Assembly: GCA_017475745.1 (NCBI GenBank)
Contig: JAFVEZ010000004.1
Location: forward strand, 17,071 to 81,070
Direction: 5' to 3'
DNA: 64,000 nucleotides
From: Selenomonadaceae bacterium
Lineage (GTDB): Bacteria; Bacillota; Negativicutes; Selenomonadales; Selenomonadaceae
Shown: positions 9,330 to 19,400 of the stretch, one piece after another
How positions within the stretch are numbered: position 1 is the stretch's first letter
Layout of the letters: each line of letters begins with the position of its first letter
Notes under the pieces: generated by a model
What the model saw: the letters and a program-made list of their open reading frames with translations, nothing else
The model's database searches: none
Told to the model about the DNA's origin: nothing
Program-made: the position numbers and the translations under genes

Positions 9330-9770
9330 TCAAAATAACAGACTGAAGAGGTCTTCATGCGGCTTCATGGTAACAGCAGTATTACCGGAAGCTGTAGGAG
9401 GAGCCGTTGGATCAGCAACAGCAATGAGATGTGGCTTCTTTACAAACTGCTCTACTATTTCTCCGTCTTGAATCTTCAAAAACCGAATCGACCCATCAGG
9501 CATAATCCGCTTGATAGTTTCAGTTGATTCAACTGAAGAGACCGCGGAATTGCCATCTTGTCTCGTTCCGGTGAGTTCCTCGTGAAGTCTACGATTAAAG
9601 TCGAGTTCCTCCTGCATTTTGTTCATCTGCTCCATGTCGTTTTTAGCGGTGGCGAGCTTCTCTGCGAGGATTTTAGCATAATCCGATTTTACCGAATTTG
9701 AGGGCTTATCTCTCGAAGAGGAAGAGACAACTTGCATTGAATTTGCTGAAGTAACTTGCCAAAGTTCCAT
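9330..9770 (-). CDS. Protein of unknown function, coiled-coil centre
   Basis: Unknown protein of 146 aa. ATG 9770 follows AAGGAG by 8 bases, the same layout as the gene at 8551. The N-terminal 30 residues are Ser/Val-rich and disordered. Residues about 30-70 (YAKILAEKLATAKNDMEQM, then EELDFNRRLHEELTG) form a likely coiled coil. A small beta-type segment follows (RIMPDGSIRFLKIQDGEIVEQ), and the end is Pro/Thr-rich. No signal peptide is seen. Its position beside the 8551 protein and a few kb from flagellin suggests a motility-related role, but this is only context. Confidence 0.65.
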   Translation of the reverse strand: MELWQVTSANSMQVVSSSSRDKPSNSVKSDYAKILAEKLATAKNDMEQMNKMQEELDFNRRLHEELTGTRQDGNSAVSSVESTETIKRIMPDGSIRFLKIQDGEIVEQFVKKPHLIAVADPTAPPTASGNTAVTMKPHEDLFSLLF

Positions 9771-9947
9771 TCTCAACACTCCTTAATGAAAATATCAATA
9801 AACTTCTTGTACAGTTTATCGGAACTTTAGGACCTTTACTTAAGCAAAAATACTTGTAATTTATTATAGAGCAACTAAAAAAATTTTTCAAGTCTTTTTT
9901 ATTAAATCTGAAAAATAATTGGAATAATTTGTTTTCAGAATAAATTT

Positions 9948-9994
9948 AAGGATAAGAAACAAGCAATGAAGAAAATTACTTGCTCCTTATCCTT
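9948..9994 (-). terminator. Probable terminator of the alcohol dehydrogenase gene
   Basis: AAGGATAAG (9948-9956) pairs with CTTATCCTT (9986-9994), and imperfect pairing continues inward. It lies just past the stop of the minus-strand gene ending at 10022. The following T-run is weak. The stretch from here to 9771 is AT-rich and shows no gene. Confidence 0.5.
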
Positions 9995-10021
9995 TAGTTA
10001 TGATCCTTATCATTATTATTA

Positions 10022-11188
10022 TTATTTGTAAGACTTTTGATAGATGGCAAGCATGTCCTCATCACTAAGTTCAGCAGGATCGAACTGCAATAGGAAGCCC
10101 ATAGCATCACGAGTATTCTGCACCATCTTCGGGAATTCGTCCGGCGTGATACCATAGTCACTCATCTTGAGATCATCTACGCCGCAAACCTTTTGCAGAG
10201 TCTTGAGTGCGTCGATAAAGTCACTAGCCTTATTAGCGTTGGCATTGCCCATAGCTCGCGCCATGTCAATGAAGCGATCATCACAGGCATGCTTCCCAAC
10301 AAAGTGAGAGAAATATGCAACAGAGATCATAATCAGACCAGCGCCGTGTGGCAATTCTTGATGATAAGCACTGAGGGCATGTTCAAGAGAGTGCTCCGCA
10401 GTACAAGTACCCAAATCCATAGAGAAGCCACCGAGAGTATTGGCAAAGGCAACCTTAGTGCGCGCTTCGAGATTGTCACCCTCATTGACGGCAATCGGCA
10501 GATACTTAGCAAGCAATCTAATAGCCTCCAGTTCAACCATTGCAGCAGCTTCATTGCAACCCTTTGAGATATAGCCCTCAGCATTATGGAAGAAGGCATC
10601 AAAACCTTGATAGGCAGTGAACTTTTTAGGAACAGTTAGCATATAGTTCGGATCAACGATGGCGATGTTAGGAAAATCACGGAAGAAGGCAGTCTTCTCA
10701 TTAGTAGCAGGATTAGTTACGACTGCACCCGCGTCAACTTCAGAGCCAGTACCTGCTGAAGTTGTAATGGCGATATAAGGCAGTGATGGCGCCGTAAATG
10801 TCTTCTTGCCGCCTGTACCGAAGATGACATAATCCCAAACGCGACCTTCTTTCTGTGGAATCATTGCAGCAATAACCTTGCCAGAATCGAGCACAGAACC
10901 GCCGCCAAGACCAACAACGAAGTCACAGCCATTCTCACGACCAAACTCAACACCCTCTTGAATTGTAGGTTCAAGTGGATTAGCTTGAATCTTATTGAAG
11001 ACGACGAAATCAGCACCCCAAGCCTTCAGCTCTTCTTGGAGCTTATCCAGGCTGCCATTAGTCTTGGTTGATTTACCGTTAGAGATGACGATGAGCGCCT
11101 TCTTGCCAAGCGGTGTCTCTTTGTGGAGTTCGCCAAGTTTACCAGCGCCGAACAGCACTTTGGTTGGAATATTCCAAGTGAAACTCAT
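10022..11188 (-). CDS. Iron-containing alcohol dehydrogenase
   Basis: Group III NAD(P)-dependent alcohol dehydrogenase of 388 aa. It shows the nucleotide loop GLGGGSVLDSGK, TSAGTGSEVD, and the metal ligands in GFDAFFHNAEG and HSLEHALSAYHQELPHG (Asp and three His). The frame is open upstream to 11341, but MSFTWNIPTKVLFGAG from ATG 11188 is the family start and has TAGGAGAGG in front. It probably reduces aldehydes to alcohols in fermentation; the substrate cannot be told. The unit ends in the hairpin at 9948-9994. Confidence 0.92.
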   Translation of the reverse strand: MSFTWNIPTKVLFGAGKLGELHKETPLGKKALIVISNGKSTKTNGSLDKLQEELKAWGADFVVFNKIQANPLEPTIQEGVEFGRENGCDFVVGLGGGSVLDSGKVIAAMIPQKEGRVWDYVIFGTGGKKTFTAPSLPYIAITTSAGTGSEVDAGAVVTNPATNEKTAFFRDFPNIAIVDPNYMLTVPKKFTAYQGFDAFFHNAEGYISKGCNEAAAMVELEAIRLLAKYLPIAVNEGDNLEARTKVAFANTLGGFSMDLGTCTAEHSLEHALSAYHQELPHGAGLIMISVAYFSHFVGKHACDDRFIDMARAMGNANANKASDFIDALKTLQKVCGVDDLKMSDYGITPDEFPKMVQNTRDAMGFLLQFDPAELSDEDMLAIYQKSYK

Positions 11189-11273
11189 ATTAACCTCTCC
11201 TAACTCAATTTGTAATTCATTAGTTATTATTATAATAACACTTGGAGTAAAGTACAAGGCAAATATTTTTTGA

Positions 11274-11468
11274 TTATTTTTTGTTTTGTTCTCCATTATT
11301 TGACAAAGAAGAGTTATCCAGTTGATTGAGAGCATACTCACAGCACTGAGTAACCAAGTTATTCATAGAAACGCCTTTTTCTTGAGCAACGATGCTCAAA
11401 CGTTCCACTAAGTCCAGTGGCAGTCTGAAGGTCTTGTTTACCATTTCAATTTTTTTTACAGAAAACAT
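11274..11468 (-). CDS. Ribbon-helix-helix DNA-binding protein
   Basis: Small protein of 64 aa. Residues 9-50 (VNKTFRLPLDLVERLSIVAQ, then VSMNNLVTQCCEYAL) match the Arc/MetJ fold: a short beta strand with alternating residues, then two helices. A polar tail follows. AAGGAGG stands 10 bases before ATG 11468. It lies 85 bases upstream of the alcohol dehydrogenase in the same direction and divergent from the first RTX gene, so it could repress either. No toxin partner is next to it. Confidence 0.75.
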   Translation of the reverse strand: MFSVKKIEMVNKTFRLPLDLVERLSIVAQEKGVSMNNLVTQCCEYALNQLDNSSLSNNGEQNKK

Positions 11469-11562
11469 ATTATGAATTCCTCCTTATCTTTTTACAGATT
11501 ATTTTAGAGGAATTTTTTTATTTGCTATATACCACAAAAAGCAAGATGATTTTTCTTGTTTT

Positions 11563-11592
11563 TTACACTTGATTTTATACATATATTATGAT
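11563..11592 (+). promoter_or_regulatory. Probable promoter of RTX gene 1
   Basis: TTACAC (11563-11568), 18-base spacer, TATGAT (11587-11592). The same elements at the same spacing stand before RTX gene 3 (22592-22621), and the two leaders stay similar through the ribosome binding site ACACAAGGAGTGAA. This conservation supports a working promoter. Confidence 0.5.
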
Positions 11593-11648
11593 ACATTTAC
11601 TGTAGTGCATATAGGAATTGAATATTTTTTACACAAGGAGTGAATTTT

Positions 11649-13777
11649 ATGGCAACGATCAAAATCACTGGAAAAAATTTTAGGTATATTTCGTATAGTG
11701 ATGATGATGAAATGATTATGGTGGTGTGTACCAAGCTAGTGTTTCTGGTACTTCCGGTAACGATGTGATCAGTGCCACCGTTCCTGTTCCGACGAATTTT
11801 CCTCGTGTGGACTATGATGAAGACGAAGACGAAAATGAGAGTTACAGTGATGACGGTTTCAATAGTTATTATGCCAATATTAATGCCGGTGATGGCAACG
11901 ACAAAATCACTCTCACTTCCAAAATAAACTACAGCAGTCGCTATCACACATATGCTGTCAATTATCTTTATGGAATTATTACAGGCGGCAAAGGCAATGA
12001 CACAATTACCAGCAATGGAAATTTTACCTTTAATTATGCTGATGGTGACGGCAATGATGTCCTCAATCTCAGTTATATGAAAGGCTATAATAATTGTCAT
12101 GCTTACGTCAACATAACTTCCGGCACGATTGATAATTACAATTTCAAAGGAAAAAATCTCACTTTCAATATTGGAAATGGTAGCATTAAGTTCAAAAACA
12201 TGAAGACTAGAACTTTTGTTTGGCTCAATGCTAACAATGAAAAGAGTGTATATATAAACGGCAAGAAATTTAATAATAACGTCGTTGATTATGATCATTC
12301 TGAGAATGGCGAGATTGTATCTTCTGAAGATATACATGAATATGAAGATAATTTTATTCCGGCTTCGCTCAAAGGCGATGTAATTGGTTATCATACTTAT
12401 ACATATAGATATGATAATGAACAACATTCCATCAGCGGTACTACAGGCAATGATTACATTGATGTCAGCAATAATGGTGAATATGAGCAGTATGGTCATG
12501 TTACGGTCAATGCAGGTTTGGGCGACGATTATATAGATTTATCTAAACATAATGTATCAAATGCAGTGATTAGATATTCTTTGGGTGACGGCAATGACAC
12601 TATTCACGTTAGTGACTATTGGCATGTAAGTTACGATGAAAATATAGAAGATATTCCTACGATACAAATTGGTGCCTCTTATAAGAAGTCAGTCAGCGGC
12701 AAGAATATAACCCTCAAAGTTGGCAGTAACAAAGTACTTCTAGAAAATGCCAAAGATAAAGTAAAGATCGTGTCAATCGACGGCGATGGTAATGTCATTC
12801 TCGATGGTTTGAGTTATAATTCTGATTCTACTGCCGTAACTCTTAGCAATGATTTTGTTGGTAATTTCCTTGTAAGCAATTTCAAATCTTCAATCACAGA
12901 CATCAGTGCGGCAAAGAGGACTAAACCTATCAATATCACTGGCAGTGCTTCAGCCGATCTCATCATCGGCGGCACGAAGGCAGATTCACTCCTCGGCGGC
13001 GACGGAAACGATACTCTCAATGGTGGTAACGGAAAAGATAGCCTTATGGGTGGTGCCGGTGATGATTCCCTTCTCGGCGGTGCCGGTAATGACTACCTCA
13101 ATGGTGGAACTGGTGATGATATCCTCAATGGTGGTGCTGATAATGACTATCTCTATGGTGGTGAAGGTGATGATGCTTTAATTGGCGGCAATGGCAATGA
13201 TACTCTCTACGGCGTCGACGGTAATGATTCACTTCTCGGCGGTGCTGGTAATGACAGACTTTTCGGTTATTATGGTGACGATACTCTTGTCGGTGGTAAG
13301 GGCAATGACACCCTCAGAGGTGGTTTCGGCAATGATGTCTTCCTCTATACCAGCGGCGACGGTAACGATGTTATTGCTGATTTTGTAAATTCTAATATTA
13401 TAAATTCTAATGATATCATTAAATTAGGCAATGCTAAGACTAAAGTCAACGAGAAGAAGTCAAAAGTCAGCGGAAATGATTATATCCTTGCAATCGGTAG
13501 CAATACAATCAAACTCAAAGGTGCCGCGAAGATGTCTATCACTGTTGTCGACTACGACGATACCTCTAAGGTCTACAATCAGCAGAGCAGCTACGAGGAA
13601 CGCTGGTTTGATGATGACGACAACTTCATCACGAATGAACTCACTAACGTTCTTATTGATAGTTCAAATAGTATCGCCACTTCTTGTAATTTCAATGAAG
13701 TGGATTACCAAAATAAATATCTACTTACAAAAAGTGAGATTTATGACGGAATTGAAAATCAACAAAAGCAAATTTAA
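11649..13777 (+). CDS. RTX-repeat calcium-binding protein 1 (frameshifted near start)
   Basis: Secreted-type RTX protein of about 709 aa. ATG 11649 follows ACACAAGGAG and gives MATIKITGKNF, like RTX protein 3. That frame runs into TGA about 39 codons later, while the long frame is open only from after 11710. Adding one A in the GAAAT at 11709-11713 would join them (DDDE-NDYGGVYQASVSGTSGNDV). If not an assembly error, only a truncated start (GTG 11726, without ribosome site) would be made. The N-terminal half holds irregular GDGNDxI beta-roll modules ending in KVGSNKVLLENAK. Fourteen tandem nonapeptides follow (12968-13348), and a C-terminal tail has SSYEERWFDDDDNFIT. Such repeats bind Ca2+ outside the cell; the tail is a probable secretion signal. 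No type I exporter lies nearby. Confidence 0.8.
12968..13348 (+). repeat. Tandem RTX nonapeptide array in RTX protein 1
   Basis: Fourteen consecutive 27-base units encode GGxGxDxLx nonapeptides, such as GGAGDDSLL, GGAGNDYLN and GGTGDDILN. They fold as a parallel beta roll with Ca2+ between turns. Units share codons but are not identical. Confidence 0.9.
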
Positions 13778-13937
13778 TGTAATTAAATCACAAATTGGAA
13801 TTTCTTATTCCTATAAAAATAATCTGCACATTAAAATTTATAATCTGTTGACTAATCGAAATTATAGAGTCTATAAAATCAATGACATCGAAAATGATAA
13901 TACCATTGATTTTGAGAATGTAAGATTATTTGTATAA
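13743..13937 (+). CDS. Possible small protein overlapping the RTX gene 1 end
   Basis: A 64-aa frame from ATG 13743 to TAA 13937 overlaps the last 35 bases of RTX gene 1 and runs 160 bases beyond it. The sequence (KFNVIKSQIGISYSYKNN, then FENVRLFV) is Lys/Asn/Ile/Tyr-rich, as AT-rich noncoding DNA would also give. The ribosome site is weak (AGTGAG). It may be a small translationally coupled protein or chance; no family was recognised. Confidence 0.3.
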   Translation: MTELKINKSKFNVIKSQIGISYSYKNNLHIKIYNLLTNRNYRVYKINDIENDNTIDFENVRLFV

Positions 13938-14001
13938 ACATTAACATTGTATGGAAGCCACTGTTGGCTGTATAAATAAAATCTCAAAGGAATGATAATT
14001 A

Positions 14002-15696
14002 ATGGCAATGACAATCTTAAACAACTCGGCAGCAAATATGACGCTTGGCGAGCTCAACAAGAACATCAACAAAGTCGGTAAACAACTGACGAAGTTAGCA
14101 ACAGGTCAAAGAATTACTGGTGCTTCCGATGATTCTGCTTCGTTCGCAATCAGTGAGAAGATGCGCGAACAGCTCAGGAGCCTTGAACAAGACATTCAAA
14201 ATGTGCAAAATGGCTCCTCAATGCTCAAAACAGCACACGGCGGAATTGAAAATATCGTTGAAGAGCTTCGCAGTCTCAAGGAATTGGCTATTGACGCAGC
14301 TAATGACTCTAATACCGATGCAGATAGGCAAATTATTCAGAAGGAATTTGACCAGCGCCGTGCAACGATTGACGAGATTGCCACTTGGACAAATTACAAT
14401 GGCAAGCCTTTACTTGATGGTACATATTTCAGCGGTAAACTTACTCACGAAACTAAACTCGGAGCGGTGGAAACCAGAACTGTTGTAACAGGAACCAGAA
14501 TAGAAACGATTCATTATCCCGGCAGTCAAACAACAGAATATCAAAGAATAACTGTTGACAACACGGTGACAGGTATAGTTGATAATTTTGAACCAGTTGA
14601 GGGTATTGAACTTCCTGATGACTTTCAAGCACAACCAGTTAAGTATGCCAACAGAAATACTTCTTATGATGGTAGTGTTTGTAATCAAGTACTGGTTGGT
14701 GCATCTTCTTCTTATTCTAGTAATGGCTCTTCAAAAATAGCAGTTAGAATTGACTTTTCAGGTATGGAAACTGCAGACGGCAATGAGATAGATTTCTCTG
14801 ATGAGGAAAGTGTTGCCAATTTGAATGGTCAAGGCTTTACTATTTTGTGCGGAAGGTGCAATCAGTTTATAAATATAAAATTCAATACTGAATCAGCTGA
14901 TACGACTTACGGTAGTGCCGCTGGAAGGTATGGTTCCCGTGAATATGAAATTGGTCTAGCAAATTTTGGTAGCTCTGAAGAAGAATTCATTGCAGCAATT
15001 TTTGATGGCATTTCAAAAGCTAAAGGTAAACCGACCAGCTCTTATTATGCAAGCGTTGGTGATACTGGAAACAGCGTAATTCTTGACAAAAGTCATGATG
15101 TACGTATGGCTAAAGATGATGATGGTAATTATTATTTCCTCAAAAATGATGATAAATGTGAATTCTGTTTCTATGATCAGGGCTTGTATCAAGAAAGAGC
15201 TATTGTAACAACTATTCCAGCAAGAGATGTAAATAATGTTGTTCTTGAAGAGACAGAAATCTCCACTCGACAATTTTATGAAGTAGACAGTTGGAGTGAT
15301 GGCAATCCTCTGTGGATTCATCACGGTACCAAGGCAAATCAAAGGATTAATGTTTATATAAATGATATGCGTAGCGAGGCACTTGGAATAAATGAAGCAA
15401 GTGTCACTACCAGAGATAGAGCTAAAGATGCGATTGAGATAATTGACCAAGCGATTGAATATTCCTTGAATGAAGCGACAAATATGGGTGCATATCTCCA
15501 GCGGCTTGAATACACCGAAGCGAACGTCACCACACAAGATGAGAATGTTCAAGCAGCGGAATCTACCATTCGCGATGCCGATATGGCAAAGGAAATGACC
15601 GAGTATACCAAGCAGAATGTCCTCAGCCAAGCGGCGCAGTCAATGTTGGCACAGGCTAATCAAAATATGAGCAGCGTCCTCAGTCTGCTGCAGTAA
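14002..15696 (+). CDS. fliC: Flagellin with large variable domain
   Basis: Filament subunit of 564 aa exported by the flagellar type III system. Residues 1-145 are the D0/D1 domain (KQLTKLATGQRITGASDDSA and LRSLKELAIDAANDSNTD). Residues about 455-564 are the C-terminal partner (GAYLQRLEYTEANVTTQDEN, ending NMSSVLSLLQ). The roughly 300-residue middle is surface-exposed and unusual: it has five cysteines, two pairs as CGRC (283/286) and CEFC (386/389) plus Cys227. AAAGGA lies 10 bases before ATG 14002. YvyF follows 17 bases later. No sigma-28 promoter could be recognised. It sits between two RTX genes, so it may share their surface or regulatory context. Confidence 0.95.
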   Translation: MAMTILNNSAANMTLGELNKNINKVGKQLTKLATGQRITGASDDSASFAISEKMREQLRSLEQDIQNVQNGSSMLKTAHGGIENIVEELRSLKELAIDAANDSNTDADRQIIQKEFDQRRATIDEIATWTNYNGKPLLDGTYFSGKLTHETKLGAVETRTVVTGTRIETIHYPGSQTTEYQRITVDNTVTGIVDNFEPVEGIELPDDFQAQPVKYANRNTSYDGSVCNQVLVGASSSYSSNGSSKIAVRIDFSGMETADGNEIDFSDEESVANLNGQGFTILCGRCNQFINIKFNTESADTTYGSAAGRYGSREYEIGLANFGSSEEEFIAAIFDGISKAKGKPTSSYYASVGDTGNSVILDKSHDVRMAKDDDGNYYFLKNDDKCEFCFYDQGLYQERAIVTTIPARDVNNVVLEETEISTRQFYEVDSWSDGNPLWIHHGTKANQRINVYINDMRSEALGINEASVTTRDRAKDAIEIIDQAIEYSLNEATNMGAYLQRLEYTEANVTTQDENVQAAESTIRDADMAKEMTEYTKQNVLSQAAQSMLAQANQNMSSVLSLLQ

Positions 15697-15713
15697 AATA
15701 GAAAGGTGATCTT

Positions 15714-16271
15714 ATGGCTTTAAAGAAAAAAACTCAAAAACTCAAAAATTGTTCTAATTGCGGTAAATTATTCCTTCAAACTCATGGTGAAAAGCTGTGT
15801 AGAGAATGCACCATTCAAGAGGAAGAAAAGCAACGCGAAATAATGGATTATATCCACGATCATCAAGGCTGTTCCATAACAGAGGTTATAGAAAATTTAA
15901 ATGTGAGTAAGAAATTGGTCAACAATATGATAAATAAGGGCTTTTTCGGTAACCTCAAAAGGAGCCGTTCATCTTATACCTGCCAGTCTTGCGGTAAGCC
16001 TATAAGTGTTGGAAATACTTATTGTAGAGATTGTTTGAAGCGACTTCGCAGTGAAACCAAGAGAATAGCAGAACAAAGAGAGATCAGGATGAATATCAGC
16101 GCCAATAACAACAACAGAATCGAGAAGCCAATGTCAACTATAGAGAAGATCGATGCACAAGTGGAGAAAGAGCTGGAGATCATTCGCGAGCAGAGAAAGA
16201 AAGCTGCCGCTGCCGCCTCCAAGAGGAGCCTTTATGAGGCAATCATGAACCAGAGAGGTAGTAGGCGTTAA
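15714..16271 (+). CDS. yvyF: Flagellar operon protein, YvyF family
   Basis: YvyF-type (TIGR03826) protein of 185 aa found in Firmicute flagellar operons. It begins with a zinc ribbon (CSNCGKLF ... CREC, residues 13-32). A helix-turn-helix-like region follows (SITEVIENLNVSKKLVNNMI). A second zinc ribbon comes next (CQSCGKPI ... CRDC), and the end is a basic helical tail. Its precise role in flagellar regulation is unsettled. AAAGGTGAT precedes ATG 15714, and it directly follows flagellin, so the two are probably co-transcribed. Confidence 0.87.
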   Translation: MALKKKTQKLKNCSNCGKLFLQTHGEKLCRECTIQEEEKQREIMDYIHDHQGCSITEVIENLNVSKKLVNNMINKGFFGNLKRSRSSYTCQSCGKPISVGNTYCRDCLKRLRSETKRIAEQREIRMNISANNNNRIEKPMSTIEKIDAQVEKELEIIREQRKKAAAAASKRSLYEAIMNQRGSRR

Positions 16272-16403
16272 GTATTAATTTGAAAGTATTTCATACACAT
16301 CAAAGAGAATGTGGCTGTTTTTGATAAGGCAGGTGGTTGATGATTGAGCTTCAAGAATAGAGGGTGAGTAAGAATTATTTAATGCAAAGGAGTGGTTTAT
16401 TTT

Positions 16404-19400
16404 ATGGCTAATATTAGCAACTCAACAGCCAATACGCTTGTCACAGGCACATCAAGTGCAGATAGTATTTATAATACTGGAGGAAACGTTACTATAAATT
16501 CAGGCAGTGGTAATGATACTATCAACAATCAAAGTCAGGATTATACTAAACGTGTTACCATTAAAGGCGGTGCTGGTAACGATTATATCTACAATTCTAG
16601 TACCAACCATAATTATGTAGTGGCATATGGTGAAGCCGGTAACGACACAATTAAAATAGCTTTTGATTCAACAGCTAGAGGTGGAACAGGTGACGATGTA
16701 ATTGATCTCTGGGCTGATGGTGTTGTAGAATATGCAAATGGCGACGGCAATGATACTATCACCAATTATGCCTATTATAATACCGGCAATGACTCTGCCA
16801 GTGGTAACATCATTAAAATCACAAGTGGTACAGTCAGTTCGATCAGTGGAAGTGGAAATGATGTTCTTTTAAAAGTTGGAGACGGAAGTCTGCTCTTAAA
16901 GAACGTAAAAAACAGACCCGTCCAATATCAAGAAGGAAGTGCTTCAATTAAAACTATCTATTATGACGGTAATAAAGTTTATGATGCAATTTATAGTGAT
17001 AGTTATGGTGGTAAAGTCACTGGTACCAACAATGCCGATTTCATCTTTGAAGATGGTGGAAGAGCAACGATCAATGCAGGAAAAGGAAATGATACCATAA
17101 AAACTCACTATGCTGAAGTACTTCAATACAATTCCGGTGATGGCGATGATGTCATTTATGGCTGGGGTCATGATGATACTCTTTATGTTACAAGTGGAAC
17201 TGTCAACAGCATTTACGGCAGCGGTGATGATGTCATTGTTAAAGTTGGAAGTAACAATATTACTTTCAAAAATGCCAATCATGGAAAGAGCATAATGACG
17301 ATCAAAGATTCTTCCGGTAATCTCAAAAGCTTTATCTGCGAAGGAACTAACACCATTAAGGCTTTTACGAATGATTTACATGCTGAAAGAATTGATCTTA
17401 GCTCATCGAATTATGGTTATTATTATAAACTCGAAGGCTCTAATGATAAAGACTTCATTTATAATGGTGCTACTTACGGTCCTGTGTTGGGTGTTTATGG
17501 TGGTGCCGGTAACGATACGATTTACAGCTACGCTCAGTCAACAATCGAGGGCGGCGAAGGTGACGATTCCATTAGCGGTTCTCATAGTAATACAATAATC
17601 GGCGGTGCAGGTGATGATACTATTAGTTTGAGAGAAGGTGCTATGGGGTCAGGAAATATCATTAGATATAAAAACGGCGACGGCAACGACGTTGTACTCA
17701 ACTATCATTACGTCAACAGCAACTCTAAAGACACAATTCATATCATTGATGGTAGTGACTATTCAACAGTTGAGAACAACAACGACATTATTATAAAAGT
17801 CGGTACTGGCTCAATCACTCTCAAAAATGCTAAAGGTAAAACACTCAATATTGATAATACACCAATAGTTGACGGCATTATCCGAAACTACAATGACAAC
17901 TCTCTCGTCAGCGGCACTGCCAACAATGACACCATTTACAACGAAGGTAAGAATGTCACAATCAATGCCGGTGCCGGTGATGACAGTGTTTCTAATAATG
18001 CTAACTACGTCACTGTTAATGCCGGTGCCGGTGATGACATTATCAGAAATATGGGAGATAATGTCACCATTAATGCCGATGCTGGAGATGATTATATAAG
18101 TAACTTCGGCGATCAGGTTGTGATTAATACCGGCGATGGTGCCAACACTATCTATAGCGGTATGGGTGGTGAGAGAGTCACAATTAATGCTGGCTCCGGA
18201 GATGATTTTCTTGAAGTTTGGAATTATCATGTTGTAAATCCCGGTGGCGGTAAGAATACTATTATGCTCTGCGGTGGTGATGACAATACTGTTAATGTTA
18301 CCACTGGCGATGATACTATCAAGAGTACTACTTGGGTTAGCGGTTTTGTTAATGGTGATAACAATGCCAATAAGATCACTATAGCTAACTGGAATACATT
18401 GAGCTATCTTAATGAAGCCAGTGTACTCATGACGGTCAACGGCGGCAAAGGTAATGACACAATCACCGGTAGCAGCAGCAACAATGAAATCTACCAATTC
18501 AAGAGCGGCGACGGCAATGATGTCATAGTCGGCTACAACACCGGCGATACTATCCAAATCATCGATGGCTCCGAATATTCAACCACCGAAAGCGGCGATG
18601 ATATTGTTGTGAAAGTTAGTTCCGGCTCCATTACCCTCAAAAACGCCAAAGCCGGCGGTCAAACGCTCTACGTTGACGGTGGAATACTTAACGATATTAA
18701 TATCATCAAAAACTCAACCGACAATATTCTTATCAATGGTACGAGTATGAGAGACAGTATCTATAATACCGGCTGGTATGATACCATTGATGCAGGCGAC
18801 GGCAATGATACTATCTACAACTCCTACGGCTACATGGCTACTATCTACGGTGGTGCCGGAAATGATTCAATCTATTCCACTCATGCTGTCAAGTTCATTG
18901 GTGGAGAAGGTAATGATACTATCCATGCTATGCGCTTTGATGATGATTACTACTATGATGATGGCGATGGTGATGATATTATCTACGGACACAACAGCAG
19001 CGACAGGATAATCCTCACCAGTGGCACGCTCACCAATGTCACAGGCAGCGGTAACGATGTCGTTGTAAAAGTTGGCAGCGGATCAATGACCTTCAAGAAT
19101 GCCAAGAATAATGTTGTTGCTGTTTACGGCACAGATGGCAACGTCACTGCCAAGCTCTTCGACGGTAACAAAATGCTTGATGTAATATACAATAAGACAT
19201 ACAAAGCAAATGTCACAGGTACCGATGGCGCCAATTTCTTCTATACTTACAAGGACGGCTACAATTCAACCCTCAATGCTGGTGGCGGCAACGATACCGT
19301 TTATAATGCTGCTTATGGAACATATATGTTACTGGGCGACGGCGACGATTATATTTATGATGGCACAAGATGCGGCGGCAATATGACCATAAACGGCGGT

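Noticed and set aside
11189..11341. N-terminal extension of the alcohol dehydrogenase frame
   Set aside because: Its residues do not match the family, and ATG 11188 has a good ribosome site.
11597..12499. 300-codon open frame on the minus strand across RTX gene 1
   Set aside because: It mirrors the repetitive, Gly/Asp-rich coding sequence. Ile/Thr/Val-rich products without ribosome site recur opposite all RTX genes (also 17811-18557, 20277-20816), as expected from codon bias.
15013..15630. 205-codon minus-strand frame opposite the flagellin gene
   Set aside because: It has no ribosome site or recognisable domain and lies fully inside an unmistakable flagellin.
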